Below, one piece after another: positions 23,701-34,687 of a stretch of DNA of 64,000 nucleotides (within the stretch, counting starts at the first letter, position 1; each line of letters opens with the position of its first letter). Source of the DNA: Hyposmocoma kahamanoa (Eukaryota; Arthropoda; Insecta; Lepidoptera; Cosmopterigidae); assembly GCF_003589595.1 (NCBI RefSeq), contig NW_020654080.1, positions 8,380,527-8,444,526 of the forward strand, in the 5' to 3' direction. The notes under the pieces are model-generated. The model saw nothing but the letters and a program-made list of their open reading frames with translations, was not told the origin of the DNA and ran no database searches. A program made the position numbers and the translations under genes.

Positions 23701-24103
23701 TTTAGCAAAGACTCTAAGTTTTTCTTCGCGTATCTTCCAAATCTTTATCACGTATTGTATATGGTCAGATCTTCTTGATTCTTATATATATACTACTTAT
23801 TATATACCTCCTGAAGTAATAGGTTGACCTAAAAATCCGTCAGGGTATTGCCACTACACAAAAAACGTTTTTGTAAAAAAATTATATTGTAAAATATTAT
23901 TTTAGCGCGCATTTTAATATATAGCCGGGAAAGGTATTTTTACAAAGAAGTGTCCAACTTGCATCGGGTCAACATGCCGTTCTCTTTGGTAAACGGTGAT
24001 TACTGAAACGTTATTGGCGTAAGTACTTAGTACTTGGTGTAACGGGCTGGTGTCCGTAACTCGACATCAAGGCGCCTATTTTGCATGCGGTGGGTGCAGG
24101 GTC

Positions 24104-24412
24104 CTACTCGTGCCACTCCAGGAATCTCTTCAACCTCCTCGGTTTGCTGAAGACTTCAGGGAGCGACCTTGGCACTCCAAGGTACTTTGCCCAGTAGTTG
24201 GCCACGCCGGAACACTGTAGTAGGATGTGCGCAGCCGTTTCCTCCCCCTCCATGCACGCTCTGCATAGAGGGCTGTCTGTGACACCTAAATTGAAAAGGT
24301 GTTTATTGTATGGACCATGACCTGTTAGGGCGGCAGTTAGAGTGCGAAGCTCTTGCCTGTTGAGTTTAATTAATATACGTGATAGACTGTCATTGAGCGT
24401 TGGGACTGCTTA
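24104..24412 (-). pseudogene. Non-LTR retrotransposon ORF2 C-terminus with CCHC motif
   Basis: On the minus strand a continuous frame of about 100 codons ends at a TAG (24104-24106). It contains ELRTLTAALTGHGPYNKHLF, then CRACMEGEETAAHILLQC (C-x2-C-x8-H-x4-C), then NYWAKYLGVPRSLPEVFSKP. This arrangement is that of the C-terminal tail of Jockey/R1-type LINE polyproteins, after the reverse transcriptase and near the RNase H-like end. Upstream of about 24412 the frame is broken by a stop and the rest of the element is gone, so this is a 5'-truncated copy. The frame is otherwise clean, suggesting a fairly recent insertion. Confidence 0.8.
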
Positions 24413-24449
24413 CCTCGTCTGTCTACAAAGTATTGGCGTAAGTATTGTC

Positions 24450-25480
24450 AACGTTAGCCTTAATTATTTGTTTATTATTTAATTAACTTATTAGCCTTTT
24501 TAAATAATTGCGTTACCATAAACCATTTAGTTACTTTTGCCAGACAAACACATCAATTACCTGATCTCCACTAATCGCTCTGGGGCATTTCCCAGTATAA
24601 AAAAATTCCAAATATAAAAAAAATAAATTATTTGTGATTATTTAGATATTATTAAGATAGTAAAAAAAAACTTGTTCTCCATTCAAACATCGTTAAAAAT
24701 ATATTTATGAAGTTATACGATAGCAAATGCACATTAAAATTTCACTTGAACCGTTTGATACAATGGTGCGATGCTTTGAGAGGCGTAGGAGTATATTCAG
24801 ACGTTGGAGTACACAAACACTTGCAGTGTGACGACAGCAAACAATACTCTGTCTGACGGGCAGGGGTTCTGTGTTTTACATGCATTCAAACTGTAATTGT
24901 TTGGAGTTAGGTTCTGTGAAAGTTTAGGCGTATTTGTAGATAATGCCTGAAGTGTATAATTAAGGAATTCACGTTTATCGTATTATAATATATATTCTTC
25001 ATAGGGTTTGTTTATAGACACCAGGGCTGCCGTAAATAGTTTAATTTATTTGTCTCAACATTACAAATTTCATATAAATACAATTACATGTCATTTTATA
25101 CTACTCTTCGAAAAGTAATCGTCAGTTTACAAAATAATGAGAAATAATTATATAATAGTAAACTAAGTACACAATAGTGCACATATATGTACAAAACAAG
25201 ATAATTATTTAAACTAATGAATAATTGAATTGAAACTAACAATGTCAAGTATTGGTATTGTATACAGGAAAATGTTAATATGGATTCTTAATAACTAATA
25301 CGTGGAAATAGTAAAACGATGAAAGTCAAATTCATTAATAACTATAATAATTAAATTGTTTATAACAGTGCTTTGAATGTACTCTGTTACTAAGTAAAGG
25401 GTAAATAATTAGTAATTTCATAGATTAGAGTAATTTAATTGATACTCCATACCAGTCTGTCTAATTTATATATACTTATG
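24450..25480. other. Unassigned AT-rich DNA
   Basis: No supported gene, repeat family or inverted repeat was seen. Confidence 0.4.
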
Positions 25481-25481
25481 A

Positions 25482-25812
25482 CTGCCTCCGCGGTCGAATG
25501 GCTACCATGCCTTTTTTTTTTTGACGGGGGGGAAATCTTTATGGATACCCTTGAGCCCAGGGAGACTCAGGGGTTATGCCGTTGGATCAGTGAACATTCA
25601 CTACGACGCCGCCCGGCCGCCCTAGCTTACGCCAGGGCTCAACGGCTACCATGCCTGCCACGCAGAGTTCGAAACCCGGGCCGTGAGAAATATTTCTATG
25701 GCTATATTTCTACTAATTCTCTTCACTCATGCGTGTGGCATGGCACCTGCGACACAGGGTTTCCATAGTGCGGGGCTATGTTGGATGTGTACGTTATTAC
25801 TATTATTATTAT
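25482..25812 (+). repeat. SINE A interrupted by a retroelement 3' end
   Basis: The SINE A head is split after GGCTACCATGCC. The same 12 bases reappear at 25644-25655 and the SINE continues (TGCCACGCAGAG, CATGGCACCTGCGACACAGG, ATT-rich tail). Confidence 0.85.
25512..25643 (-). mobile_element. Short retroelement 3'-end insertion with poly(A) and 12-bp target duplication
   Basis: A 132-bp insert begins with a T-run (a poly(A) tail on the minus strand) and is flanked by exact copies of GGCTACCATGCC (25500-25511 and 25644-25655). On the minus strand it reads GTTGAGCCCTGGCGTAAGC ... GGGTATCCATAAAGATTTCC before the A-run. These are direct hallmarks of target-primed reverse transcription with 5' truncation. 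Confidence 0.85.
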
Positions 25813-25969
25813 TTATAGTCTATATGATTACATACATATATTACATGCGTTGCCCGTATGGGGTAGATAGAGACTGTGGATCTCAATTTGCTACGGATGC
25901 TCTCTTTTAACCCGATTACGACAAAGTTAAATTGTGGGTGATATTTTTAACTTTTATTTAAGTATGTGT

Positions 25970-26361
25970 CAGTGGCGACGCGTAAAAATTGCGTTAGTAA
26001 ATCTGGAGCAAAACAAAAAACCTTAACAAAAAGTGGCGCCTTGGCGACACGTAAACACAACTTATTGTTAAGATTATTTTAGATTGAAACACGAATTAGA
26101 ACACATTGCGATTGCCAATCGTTTAATCTGTGCGCACCACAGAATTTTTTGAAATACTTATTATTGGTTGCCATGGTGATGGCGGGAATAGTGCTGAGGC
26201 TCTAGAGGTGCGCTCAACACTTATTAGCACACAACGTACAGTTCATTTCACTGGTTAACTTATTTTACACTTAAAAAGTACAAAATGTAGTATTTGATAA
26301 TATACGTGGAAAATTTTAGGCAAATCGGTGAAAATCGAGGTATATGGACGCCTCGCCACTG
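25970..26361. mobile_element. hAT-like non-autonomous element
   Basis: The ends are inverted repeats CAGTGGCGACGCG (left) and CAGTGGCGAGGCG (reverse of right). They are flanked by near-identical 8-bp direct repeats, GTATGTGT (25962-25969) and GTATGTAT (26362-26369). CAG...CTG termini and 8-bp target duplication are typical of hAT transposons. The 392-bp interior has no transposase. Confidence 0.75.
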
Positions 26362-26817
26362 GTATGTATGTTTCCATTTGAAGCCGCAATATTTAGAGTT
26401 AAGATTTAACTTTGACCTATCGACAGTCTTACCATAGAGTTGAATTTAAATCTTAAGTGTAAAAGGAGACTTACCAATGCTCATACATACCAAGAAAACT
26501 TCCTTTTGGTACACAATTAATACCTTTATAATTTCTACCCCGCCCTTGTGTCAGAGTTTCAAGAACATACGTAATGTATTTGAATATAACGGACAGGATT
26601 GTTTACAATTCAGCACGTGCTTCCTGACGACACACGGTCAATGTTTATTTTGCCGGTAATGGACATGCAACCGGTGTTTGGTAAGTAAGCATTGCTTGCC
26701 GGTCAAGCGCAGTGGAGAGCCATTATGATTTACGTGTAATGATGTAATTTGTTATGTATACAAACTGGATATCCTCTTCGAGGTATTGAACATTTTACTG
26801 GCCTAAATCCCAGTAGC

Positions 26818-27080
26818 AGGGCCGGACTTAGGCAACCTGTCGGCTGTGGCCCACGCTCATGTTGGGCCCAATTTTTGTATTTAATTTAAAAAAAGTCCAT
26901 ATATTTTTATTTTCATCCAGGAAAGCAGAAAAAATTTAGATAGTAGGGCCGCATGACGTCACATCAAAAACACAAGCGTCTACCCTTGCATAATGTTAGA
27001 GTGCATGTGTTCAAGCCCTTAGATTTAAGGGCCTCTTGATGACCACGAATCCGACGAATCCTGTCCTTTTTGAAACGCGG
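26818..27080. mobile_element. Possible hAT-type end fragment
   Basis: CAGGGCCGGACTTAGGCAAC followed by CTGTGGCCCACG resembles the CAGGGCCGG-type terminus of some hAT elements. No matching inverted end was found, so this may be a one-ended relic. Confidence 0.3.
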
Positions 27081-27164
27081 ATCCAAATATTTTATTTTAT
27101 TTAGTTATAATATGAATTGTTTATGTCCATAAAAATAAACATTAGGGCCAACCAAAAATAATGT

Positions 27165-27480
27165 TCTAGTGAACCACACCAAATGCCTGGTCTCAAACTA
27201 GGGAATTAACTGCCTCTGTGGCCGAACGGTCATTACATAGCGCCGAACTGCCACGCAGAAGTCCCAGGTTCGATTCTCGGGCCGGGAGAAATATTTGACC
27301 TACATTTATTTATCTCGTGAGTTTGGGTTTAATTGTGGTTGTCTATGTGTATGTCCACACACTTCCCAGAACACCCAGACTGGAATCAATTTAGAAAGTT
27401 CAATTCCTAAATTGGTCCTACCGGAAATCGAACCCGGGACCTCTTCAAAGTCATGTACTATTAACTACTATCAAGTTTCA
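27165..27480 (-). repeat. SINE C split by a SINE A insertion
   Basis: On the minus strand the box B-like GGTCCCGGGTTCGATTTCC and GGTAGGACCAATTTAGG lie at 27390-27450. The tail motif CCCTAGTTTGAGACCAGGC lies at 27185-27203. SINE A (27210-27357) sits between them. The uninterrupted copy at 59373-59600 confirms that the two parts belong together. Confidence 0.7.
27210..27357 (+). repeat. SINE A, 3' truncated, inside SINE C
   Basis: Box A GTGGCCGAACGG and box B CAGGTTCGATTCTCGGG are followed by the usual body up to GTCTATGTGTATGTCCA. The GTATGGC segment of the body is deleted. Confidence 0.85.
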
Positions 27481-27735
27481 TAGATTTCTCACAGATGGCA
27501 AAAAAATCGTTCAAAACCAAAAACAAAAGTTCTGCAATCAGCACATAGAACAGTTCGTAAGGTCTGTTGATTCGTTCCGCAGCTCACTCCAGGAGCGTCA
27601 GCCACAGTATGCTGAAGGCGCTGCACGCTGGTCCGAATGAAGCGAGATCTAATAATTTTTTCTTGGTGTTCGATCTTTGTATTAATAATTATGATAAACT
27701 AGTGCATAATTTCACAAAAAAAAATTATTTAAACG
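27470..27735 (+). repeat. SINE B, degenerate
   Basis: It starts with ATAGATTTCTCACAGATGGC, contains GCACATAGAACAG and a decayed tRNA-like centre (GATTCGTTCCGCAGCTCACT; GCTGGTCCGAATGAAG), and ends with TTCGATCTTTGTATTAATAA and TTTCACAAAAAAA. The same lead-in joins SINE C to SINE B at 40.65 kb. Confidence 0.65.
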
Positions 27736-28099
27736 AACTTACCTGTACGTGAAGTTCGATCTTAATTATACGAAGGCTTCCTTCGAAGAGATTACCATCC
27801 CACCCTCCCATGGACACATTCTAATTTCGCCTTGTCATACATTAGTCATATTCAAGTTCCTTAGTGCCCCCTAATCGTGAAATATTACTAATTAATGAAA
27901 GCTCTGAACTAAATGAAATGGCGTGATCGAGCAGTGAACAAGTAAAGTGCATACACGCATCACAAGCCGTCACGTTAGATTGCAACTAATATAGATATAA
28001 CTAGCCATATTAAATGTATGAAATCAATACAGTTCTGACGCGTCACGACACGATACGTCAGACAAAATGTAAATCCGGCTTAGGGTTAGGCCGGACGAG

Positions 28100-28395
28100 C
28101 GTCATTTTGTGAGTTGGGAGTTGCGTTTTTTGAGTTGCGCAGTTTGCGCTCGACCGAAATTCGGTTGGAGCGCCAAACGAACGTATTTTATTCAGTTGCT
28201 TTTAAGCATTTATACCAAAGTGACCCCCTTCCCTCCATCCGCGCCAGCCCGTCACACGATGCGACCGAAAGTCAGTCGTCATTACGCCCTTGAGTCGGCA
28301 GATAACTTATTTTGCGTCGTCGTGTGAAACAAACCGTAATTTAAGTAAATATAGTAAATATAGTGCGAAAGTGGCGGCAGCTACGCGGTACTAAA
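28100..28395. promoter_or_regulatory. CpG-rich patch, possible promoter or old repeat
   Basis: A CpG-dense 290-bp patch (GACGAGCGTCATTTTGTGAG; GCGCAGTTTGCGCTCGACCG; GTCAGTCGTCATTACG; GTGCGAAAGTGGCGGCAGC) stands out from the AT-rich surroundings. A 72-codon frame is present without recognisable motifs. TCAGT-type initiator sequences occur, but nothing fixes a start site. Confidence 0.25.
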
Positions 28396-28727
28396 TTTGT
28401 TGAATGACAATTGGATATTATGAAAGTAAAACATCGTAATATTGAATAAACTTAATATTAATATCAAGTATTTTCTTACTTAAGTCAGCTTAAGTGTAAC
28501 ATTACTCCGGATGCAATTTATCATGCTAAATATTAGCATAAGTAACAAAAGCGTTATGTTCACGGAGCATACATTGTACGGCGTTAAGTAATGTTTCCCG
28601 GTCGACCTGAGACTACAATGAAGGAATTATTTGCCAACCCCTACGGTAATTTTAGTTGCAGTGCTGCTACGGTTTATTTTAGTCATATGTCGAAGTGAAA
28701 GATGAATCTAATTCGGCAATAAATGTA

Positions 28728-28925
28728 AGTACCAGTATTGCTCCTTGTGAAAGAGTTCATCCAAGGAAGTACTGCCTTACCTATTTCTGCGTTTTGGTTT
28801 TGATGAAGCTGCTGAAATCACAAGCACATGGGACTTTTCAACTTATGTCTCATGGTGATGGCGCAATGGCAGTGGCCTTCAGGTGTTTGCCATGTATATA
28901 TATGGCACTGCAATTGTACGAGTTG
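28728..28925 (+). repeat. R1 repeat, left part, interrupted by another R1
   Basis: GCTCCTTGTGAAAGAGTTCA through GGCACTGCAATTGTACGAGT is R1 in plus orientation. It is broken near its 3' end by an inverted R1 and resumes at 29140. Confidence 0.8.
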
Positions 28926-29139
28926 TTTTTTTAACAAGTCGTGTGCCTGGTGGTAAGTTACATGTCTGTCTATAACAGTTGCAGTGCCACTCAGAGCTTT
29001 AAATTGCAAAGATCTAAGGGGCACTGCTATTGCGCCTGTCACCCTAAGACATAAGTTGACAAGTGTCAAGTGCCTGTAATTTCACTAGCACCCTTACCCT
29101 TGAAAATCGGAACGCCGTAATGATCACATTACTGCTTGG
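28926..29139 (-). repeat. R1 repeat inserted into R1
   Basis: A minus-strand R1 starts with a T-run (its A-tail). It contains GTCGTGTGCCTGGTGGTAAG, CAGAGCTTTAAATTGCAAAG and GACATAAGTTGACAAGTG and ends at ATTACTGCTTGG, so it is 5' truncated. Confidence 0.8.
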
Positions 29140-29179
29140 AGTTCGTCCTGTCACTTGATATCATAAAACAAAAAAAAAA
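29140..29179 (+). repeat. R1 tail resuming after the inverted insertion
   Basis: GTTCGTCCTGTCACTTGATA followed by TCATAAAACAAAAAA is the 3' end expected for the copy that began at 28728. Confidence 0.75.
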
Positions 29180-29682
29180 CGTTATTTATTATTCCGACCA
29201 TTTGTTTTAGATTCTCGTCTCTCATGGTGTAAAAGATAATTTTATCTTTACCCTTATTGTTATAATTACCCTACTTTCGATTAGCATGTTTGCGATTACG
29301 TCCTAAACTAATGCCTAGACATTACTCCTCCCTTCATCCTATTACTTGAGATCGGCGCAATACGTTTGCTTCTTCATTCGTCCCTAACAGCCGTCATCTC
29401 GTTTTTCACTCCCTCCATAAATACACGTATCGTTTGTCACGAAGTCCATTTATCTTTTCAATGTCCTATATCTACTAATGGGTTAGATAAAGATAGATGT
29501 CAAAAGGAATTTACGTCGTATTTCATATGGAGTAGTTTAGGTTAATCCAAAATAATAAAGACTAGATAATAGTTGTTTGTTTTCGTCATACAAACACACT
29601 TGCAGTATAGTCTAATTGAAAAAAAACCTCGAACCTTTAGTGGAAACATACTTTTAAAATGTTTGGTTCCCAATTAATGATC

Positions 29683-29990
29683 TAATGATTCGAGGTTTGT
29701 ATTTTTTTCCCCACCGTGCTTTATACAATGTTTTTCATCACATTTGCGAGGAAACAAATATAATGATAAAGGAAAAAAAAATCTTCACAACCCAGCGATT
29801 ACGGATTTTGCAAATGACGATTTGTTTTATAAACAGATGCCCAGCTCTTCTTCCATAGATAATACAACTCCAACTAAAATATTGTGAACGGCAAAAACGC
29901 ATTTATATTTAATAAAATAAATAAATAAATTTGCGGCCGACTTTGACTGCATGACACTGTTTATAAGCAAGTGTAATGGAAAATCTTTCT
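29683..29990 (+). repeat. Family L repeat, copy 1
   Basis: It aligns in order and orientation with 33110-33630: ATCACATTTGCGAGGAAA, AATATAATGATAA, TTCCATAGATAATACAACTC, AACTAAAATATTGT, GGCCGACTTTG and ACACTGTTTA. No protein frame is conserved. Confidence 0.65.
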
Positions 29991-30360
29991 GCTATTGGTA
30001 AGATTTTCAATACCGTTTTAGCTATTGCTACAATAAAGCGGCACTGACTTGGTCTGGCTATGGGTTAAAAAGAGTCACAGCTGGATCACCCGCATGTCTG
30101 ACGCGCTCTTAGGAAGTAGTTTTTTTTTATTATGACCACAGTGAAACTATTTGTCATTCTGTACATTTACGGAATGTCTAAATCGCAACTAAGGTACACT
30201 CATTGTATGAATTGAAGTGAATTTCGTGCAATGAAACCTCGAACCCTCACGCAGTCTGCGTCTGTTGCCTCCTGTGCATACTAATTGGGAGGTTACGCAA
30301 TGTTCTTACTGTCGCGGTGTAGATAATGTTACAATTACATCTGAAGTGTCATATTTGTCT

Positions 30361-30956
30361 TTTTTTTGATACCAAGAGATGGAATGAACAAGTCGTGCGC
30401 CCGGTGGTAAGGGACACGCCTGTCCGTAAAGTGCAGGCCACACCGCGGACGAAGCTGAGCTAACTGAGCTTGGTTTAGTTCACGTAGTTGCATGAACGCT
30501 AAGCTAAGAAAATACGTAGTAAGTTGTGTCGTGCTACACTATGGATACGTACGAGGTTGAAGAGCGGTAGAAGGGCAACATATTTTACATAGCTTAGCGG
30601 GATCGTTGGGTTAGTTAGTTTAGTTAGCTCGGTTAGCGTTCGCGTTGTGAACTGAAGTATGAATAGACGCCCCGGCTACGTGAGCCAAGCTCGGTTAGCT
30701 TGGCTTCGTTCGCGGTGTGGCCTGCGCTCAGTTTTGGAGGGCACTTCCGCACGAAGATGTGGGGGCACTTTCGCTGCACCCATTATCCTGACACATAGAG
30801 GTGACAAGTCTTTTGTGTCAATAGTTTCACCCGCACCTTCAAAACCTGAATGAAGTATTGCTCATATTGTTTGGGGCGCATAATTACATACGGCAAAAGT
30901 ACCTCCCTGGACGAACTTTTGGAAATGATTTTTTTGAAAGGAGCTCCACAGTTACT
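30361..30956 (-). repeat. R1 repeat carrying a TIR element
   Basis: The R1 3' part (AAGTCGTGCGCCCGGTGGTA to GCCTGTCCGTAA) and 5' part (GACACATAGAGGTGACAAG to GAAAGGAGCTCC) are separated by a 299-bp inverted-repeat element. The R1 copy is more diverged than average. Confidence 0.75.
30430..30728. mobile_element. MITE with ~50-bp TIRs inside R1
   Basis: The left arm GCAGGCCACACCGCGGACGA... and the reverse of the right arm GCAGGCCACACCGCGAACGA... match over about 41 bp with 4 differences, and similarity extends to about 55 bp. The arms are rich in GCTAAC/GAGCTTGG. No clear target duplication remains, so the superfamily is undetermined. Confidence 0.8.
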
Positions 30957-30959
30957 AAA

Positions 30960-31835
30960 AAAACATTTTTTTTCATTGTCATTAACAATTCTCTTGCACA
31001 AATCCTATCTTCATTGATAAATACCTATGCATAAGTCTTGATCCACTAACAAGAGTTGACAAATCCGATGGTTAATTAATTCAAAAGATTTCGGTGATGA
31101 AGTTCGTGATTCATTTTGAAATTTTAGAAAAAAGTGGGACTACGTAGACGACTTGAATTATTTAACAACTATGTAATCAGTAAAATAAAATAGTAGCTTT
31201 CAAACAAATTAAATTTGAAGTATCCACGTGTTTTTATCAAGACAACAAAACAAAAAAATCGTATTTCTAGCACAAAATGACACCAGTTAAATTGTCAAGA
31301 AAAGTATAAAATCTCAATTACACTTTTGAAATATAACGCAAAAACCGTACAATATATTTCTCACCGTATTTATTGCTTTACACTTGCGTGCAAAGAAATG
31401 TGCCAAGCAATAAATATACGCTATTATGACAGGTCTATTGTAAGCCTTAATTACCTAGTTAGATCGAGATTAGAGCTAAAAGTGAGATGAATATAACACC
31501 GTGGGAATAAATGACATGTACTTTTGTAAGTGAACTTTAAATCTGATGAAATGCAAGAAAAGTGAAAATTTTCCTAAGTGACAAGGTTGTAATTACGTTC
31601 TTGGAAGTCTCCACTTTCACATATCTTCTAAGAATGTCGTCAGCATTTTACAACAAAAGGTTTTAACCTTTGCCTTTAGTTTGATGTAACACACGTGTTA
31701 AGAAAATTTGTGGAAATCCGAGGGCATTGCCCTATGGAAAGTACAAGCGTATAATGCTTTTGCTCTATTTAAAACTAATACGTTTTAGTTTATGTATAAT
31801 TTTATTATAAGTAACTTAAAAAATAAATCTTCGTT
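30960..31835. other. Unassigned DNA
   Basis: AT-rich sequence without supported gene or repeat. Confidence 0.4.
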
Positions 31836-31837
31836 TT

Positions 31838-32000
31838 TAACCGACTTCAGCACCGATTTCAACGGTTCTTTTTTTTGTTACTAAGGAGCTATCTCAGTAG
31901 CGGTCTTATTCAAATTTGAAGAAAATGTTCCACACATAAAAGTGGCACTCTGTGGAATCACCCACTTTCCGGTAACAATTTCTGTTATACATTGACGGAT
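31838..32000. repeat. Family I repeat, partial
   Basis: AACCGACTTCAGCACCGATT, TTGTTACTAAGGAGC, TTATTCAAATTTGAAG and CCCACTTTCCGGTAAC follow the interior order of the element at 18977-19329. Only one terminus (CCGACTTC) is present. Confidence 0.5.
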
Positions 32001-32040
32001 CTTTGTACCGTTGGTGATATTCAAACAAAGGTTTTTTTAT

Positions 32041-32329
32041 AATGTCTAGTGATGGGAAGATGTGCGCCTGATGGCAAGCTACACTCCTGTCAATAACAAT
32101 TGCAGTGCCACTTAGATCTTTAAATCACAAACATCTGAGGCACACTGCCATTGCGCCCGTCACCCTGAGACATAAGTTGACAAGTCCCATATGCCTGTAA
32201 CTTCACCAGTGCCCTTACCGTTCAAAACCGGGACACACTTATGCTGACATTACTGCTTGGCGGCAGAAATAGGTAAGGTGGCAGTACTACCCTGGATGAA
32301 CTCTTTTACAAGGAGCTCTACTGCTACTA
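32041..32329 (-). repeat. R1 repeat, near full length
   Basis: It is intact from the 5' end at 32329 (GTAGCAGTAGAGCTCCTTG on the minus strand) to near the tail at 32041. The A-tail itself is reduced. Confidence 0.85.
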
Positions 32330-32466
32330 AGGTTTATAGCGTAAGCTTGAAGTGCTGTCGACTGTACCTTATTATAAATAACGTAATCGATATTTTTGGC
32401 GATATTCAGTTATTAACATTCGCACCTCCGGTGTAACAGTGACAACTTACATTTGTACAATTTACA

Positions 32467-32490
32467 TCATCATCATCATCATCATCACAA
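32467..32490 (+). repeat. (CAT)n microsatellite
   Basis: About eight CAT units precede a truncated R1 copy. Confidence 0.9.
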
Positions 32491-32501
32491 TTTACATCAT
32501 C

Positions 32502-32661
32502 ATTGCGGCCGTCATCCTGAAACACAAGTTGACAAGGCCTATGTGCCTGAAGTTTCACTAGCACCGCGCATTAATGCTAACATTACCGCTTGACGGCAGA
32601 AATAGGTAAGGTGGCAGTACTTCCCTGGACGAACTCGTTCACAAAGAGCTCTTCTGCTACT
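32502..32661 (-). repeat. R1 repeat, 5' half
   Basis: Minus-strand R1 from its 5' end (GTAGCAGAAGAGCTC) to GACGGCCGCAAT, without the tail half. It lies in the same orientation as the copy 180 bp to the left. Confidence 0.8.
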
Positions 32662-33109
32662 AAAAGTAAGGTAAGGTTGAAAGTACGTATAGCCTTTGAA
32701 CTACGTTCAAGATGAAGGTAATTTACTCATAACAATAAATTAACAAACTCACAATTAAACAATTCGTCACTACGGTACATAATTTGGATAAATAACACGT
32801 TTTGGCAAAATTAATTAACATGATTTCGTGTTTAATTACCACTTTGACAAAATCCACAATGTAACCGACTAAATACATGATAAAATTGTACAGTCAGTTA
32901 GTACCAAATTAACTCCGGTTAACTCCGGTAAATTCCGGTTAATTAGTTGCACGAACAGAATCAGAACCGGTGTTGCGTACAGTTTGCGGTCAAATAGGCT
33001 TTGAATCGAGTATCATACCGAACAACAGCTTTGTTGCCCTAATGTTATAGTACATTGTTCTATTAAGGGCGGTAAATAAGAAATTGCTAACTAGACTATA
33101 TCTCCGTCA

Positions 33110-33630
33110 ATGACTCGAGATTTGGAATTTTTTACCGTCCGTGCTACATACAACATTTTTTATCACATTTGCGAGGAAATAAATATAATGATAATTTATT
33201 TCTTGTATGAATAAATATCGCTTCACAACACAACAAATACAGATTTTGTAAATGGCGAGTTTCTTAATGTTTTTTTATGTACACAGATGGTCAGCTATTC
33301 TTCCATAGATAATACAACTCGAACTAAAATATTGTAAAAGATAAAAACGCAGCCATGATCGTAAAGATACAAAATAAATAATTTCAAAATACTGTGAATA
33401 CTGCAGAATTTGAATTTATAAAATTAATTTAGCAAATGTTTACTTTTTTTCTATACTTCAAGCTCACATGAAATAATTAAAACTTTTTGCTTAATCGTAA
33501 TGTAGTGCAAGAAGTATTGTTAAATGCAAAAAAATATGATAAAAAAGCCCGTGGGCGTAATTCAGCACATTACAGCCGACTTTGTCTGCACGTTATGGCA
33601 CTGTTTACGAGGTAGTGTGATGAAAATTCA
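33110..33630 (+). repeat. Family L repeat, copy 2
   Basis: It shares the ordered blocks of copy 1 (29683-29990) but contains about 200 bp of extra AT-rich sequence between AACTAAAATATTGTAAAAG and GCCGACTTTGTCTGCA. Both copies are in direct orientation, 3.4 kb apart. Confidence 0.6.
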
Positions 33631-33639
33631 CTTTAGTCT

Positions 33640-34180
33640 CCCTTTAATACATATATACGTGTGTCGCCTCAACGTGGCTGCCAGTGACATATGGTCAGTT
33701 TGTAGTAAAATTTGCACTTTCAAGGCCTTTGCCGACTAACCGCGTAAAACGAGTTAAGAGCAAAGCAAATCGCGGAGGCAAACGCGTTATAACTCTTTTT
33801 ATTGATTGTAAGTTAAAACTTTCAATTAACCGAAAGAAAGGTTTTATTGAAAGAATATAATTTCTCTTCAATTTGGGCGAAAGTTGTTTTAAAAGTAAAC
33901 AACTTTTTGCTTCGATATAAAGAATTTTAATAGCTTGTCGCAGTTTAAAGTGTATTTTTTCCTTTTTTTAACCTGAGCCATGAGGTTACAGTGATAGTTT
34001 TCGCTAGCGATCGCGTAAAATATTTGTATACAAAATGTTGTTTCTTCTTGTTACCCCTAGAGGCGATGTATAATTTGCCATACACAATTCTAAAATAATT
34101 TACGACACCTGTCACAGTAATCTCATGGTAGAAGCACAGTACGAGTAAATTCCGTGTTAGAGAAGGCCGTTACTCAAAAT
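33640..34180. other. Unassigned DNA
   Basis: No gene or repeat recognised. Confidence 0.4.
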
Positions 34181-34184
34181 TTTT

Positions 34185-34438
34185 AGTCGCAGTAGAGAGA
34201 CTTGTGAAAGAGCTCTTCAGGGAAGTACTGCCACCTACGGCGTTTCGGTTTCGAAGAGTAAGGGTGCTGGTGAAATTACAGGCACATGGAACTTGTCAAC
34301 TTATGTATCAGGGTGATGGGCGCCGTGGCAGTGCCCCTAAGATCTTTGCGATTTAAAGTTCTGAGTAGTACTGCAACTGTTATGGATAGGCTTCCCTTCA
34401 GGCGCACGACTTGTTCGTCGGACTTCGGACATAAAAAT
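34185..34438 (+). repeat. R1 repeat
   Basis: It starts GTCGCAGTAGAGAGAC, contains GAAATTACAGGCACATGG and GCGATTTAAAGTTCTG, and ends GACATAAAAAT. It lacks the AGCAGTAATG block. Confidence 0.8.
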
Positions 34439-34687
34439 ACGGATTTTTTTGTTTAAGGACACATAAAGAAACATCTCAACATGTATTCCCATGAATTTCA
34501 TAAGGCAACATGAGCATTTTTCCGACTAAGGCTATCAAATTGGAGCACAAATCTGTAATTAGCATTCAATACTATTCGTTATTTTAACATCACCTCGCTG
34601 TTTAGACAAAATAATCGGTTACTAGAACACTCTTCTCCGCTCCACTTTGATGGATTACGGCCCTTATTTAAATACCCAACTCTAATT

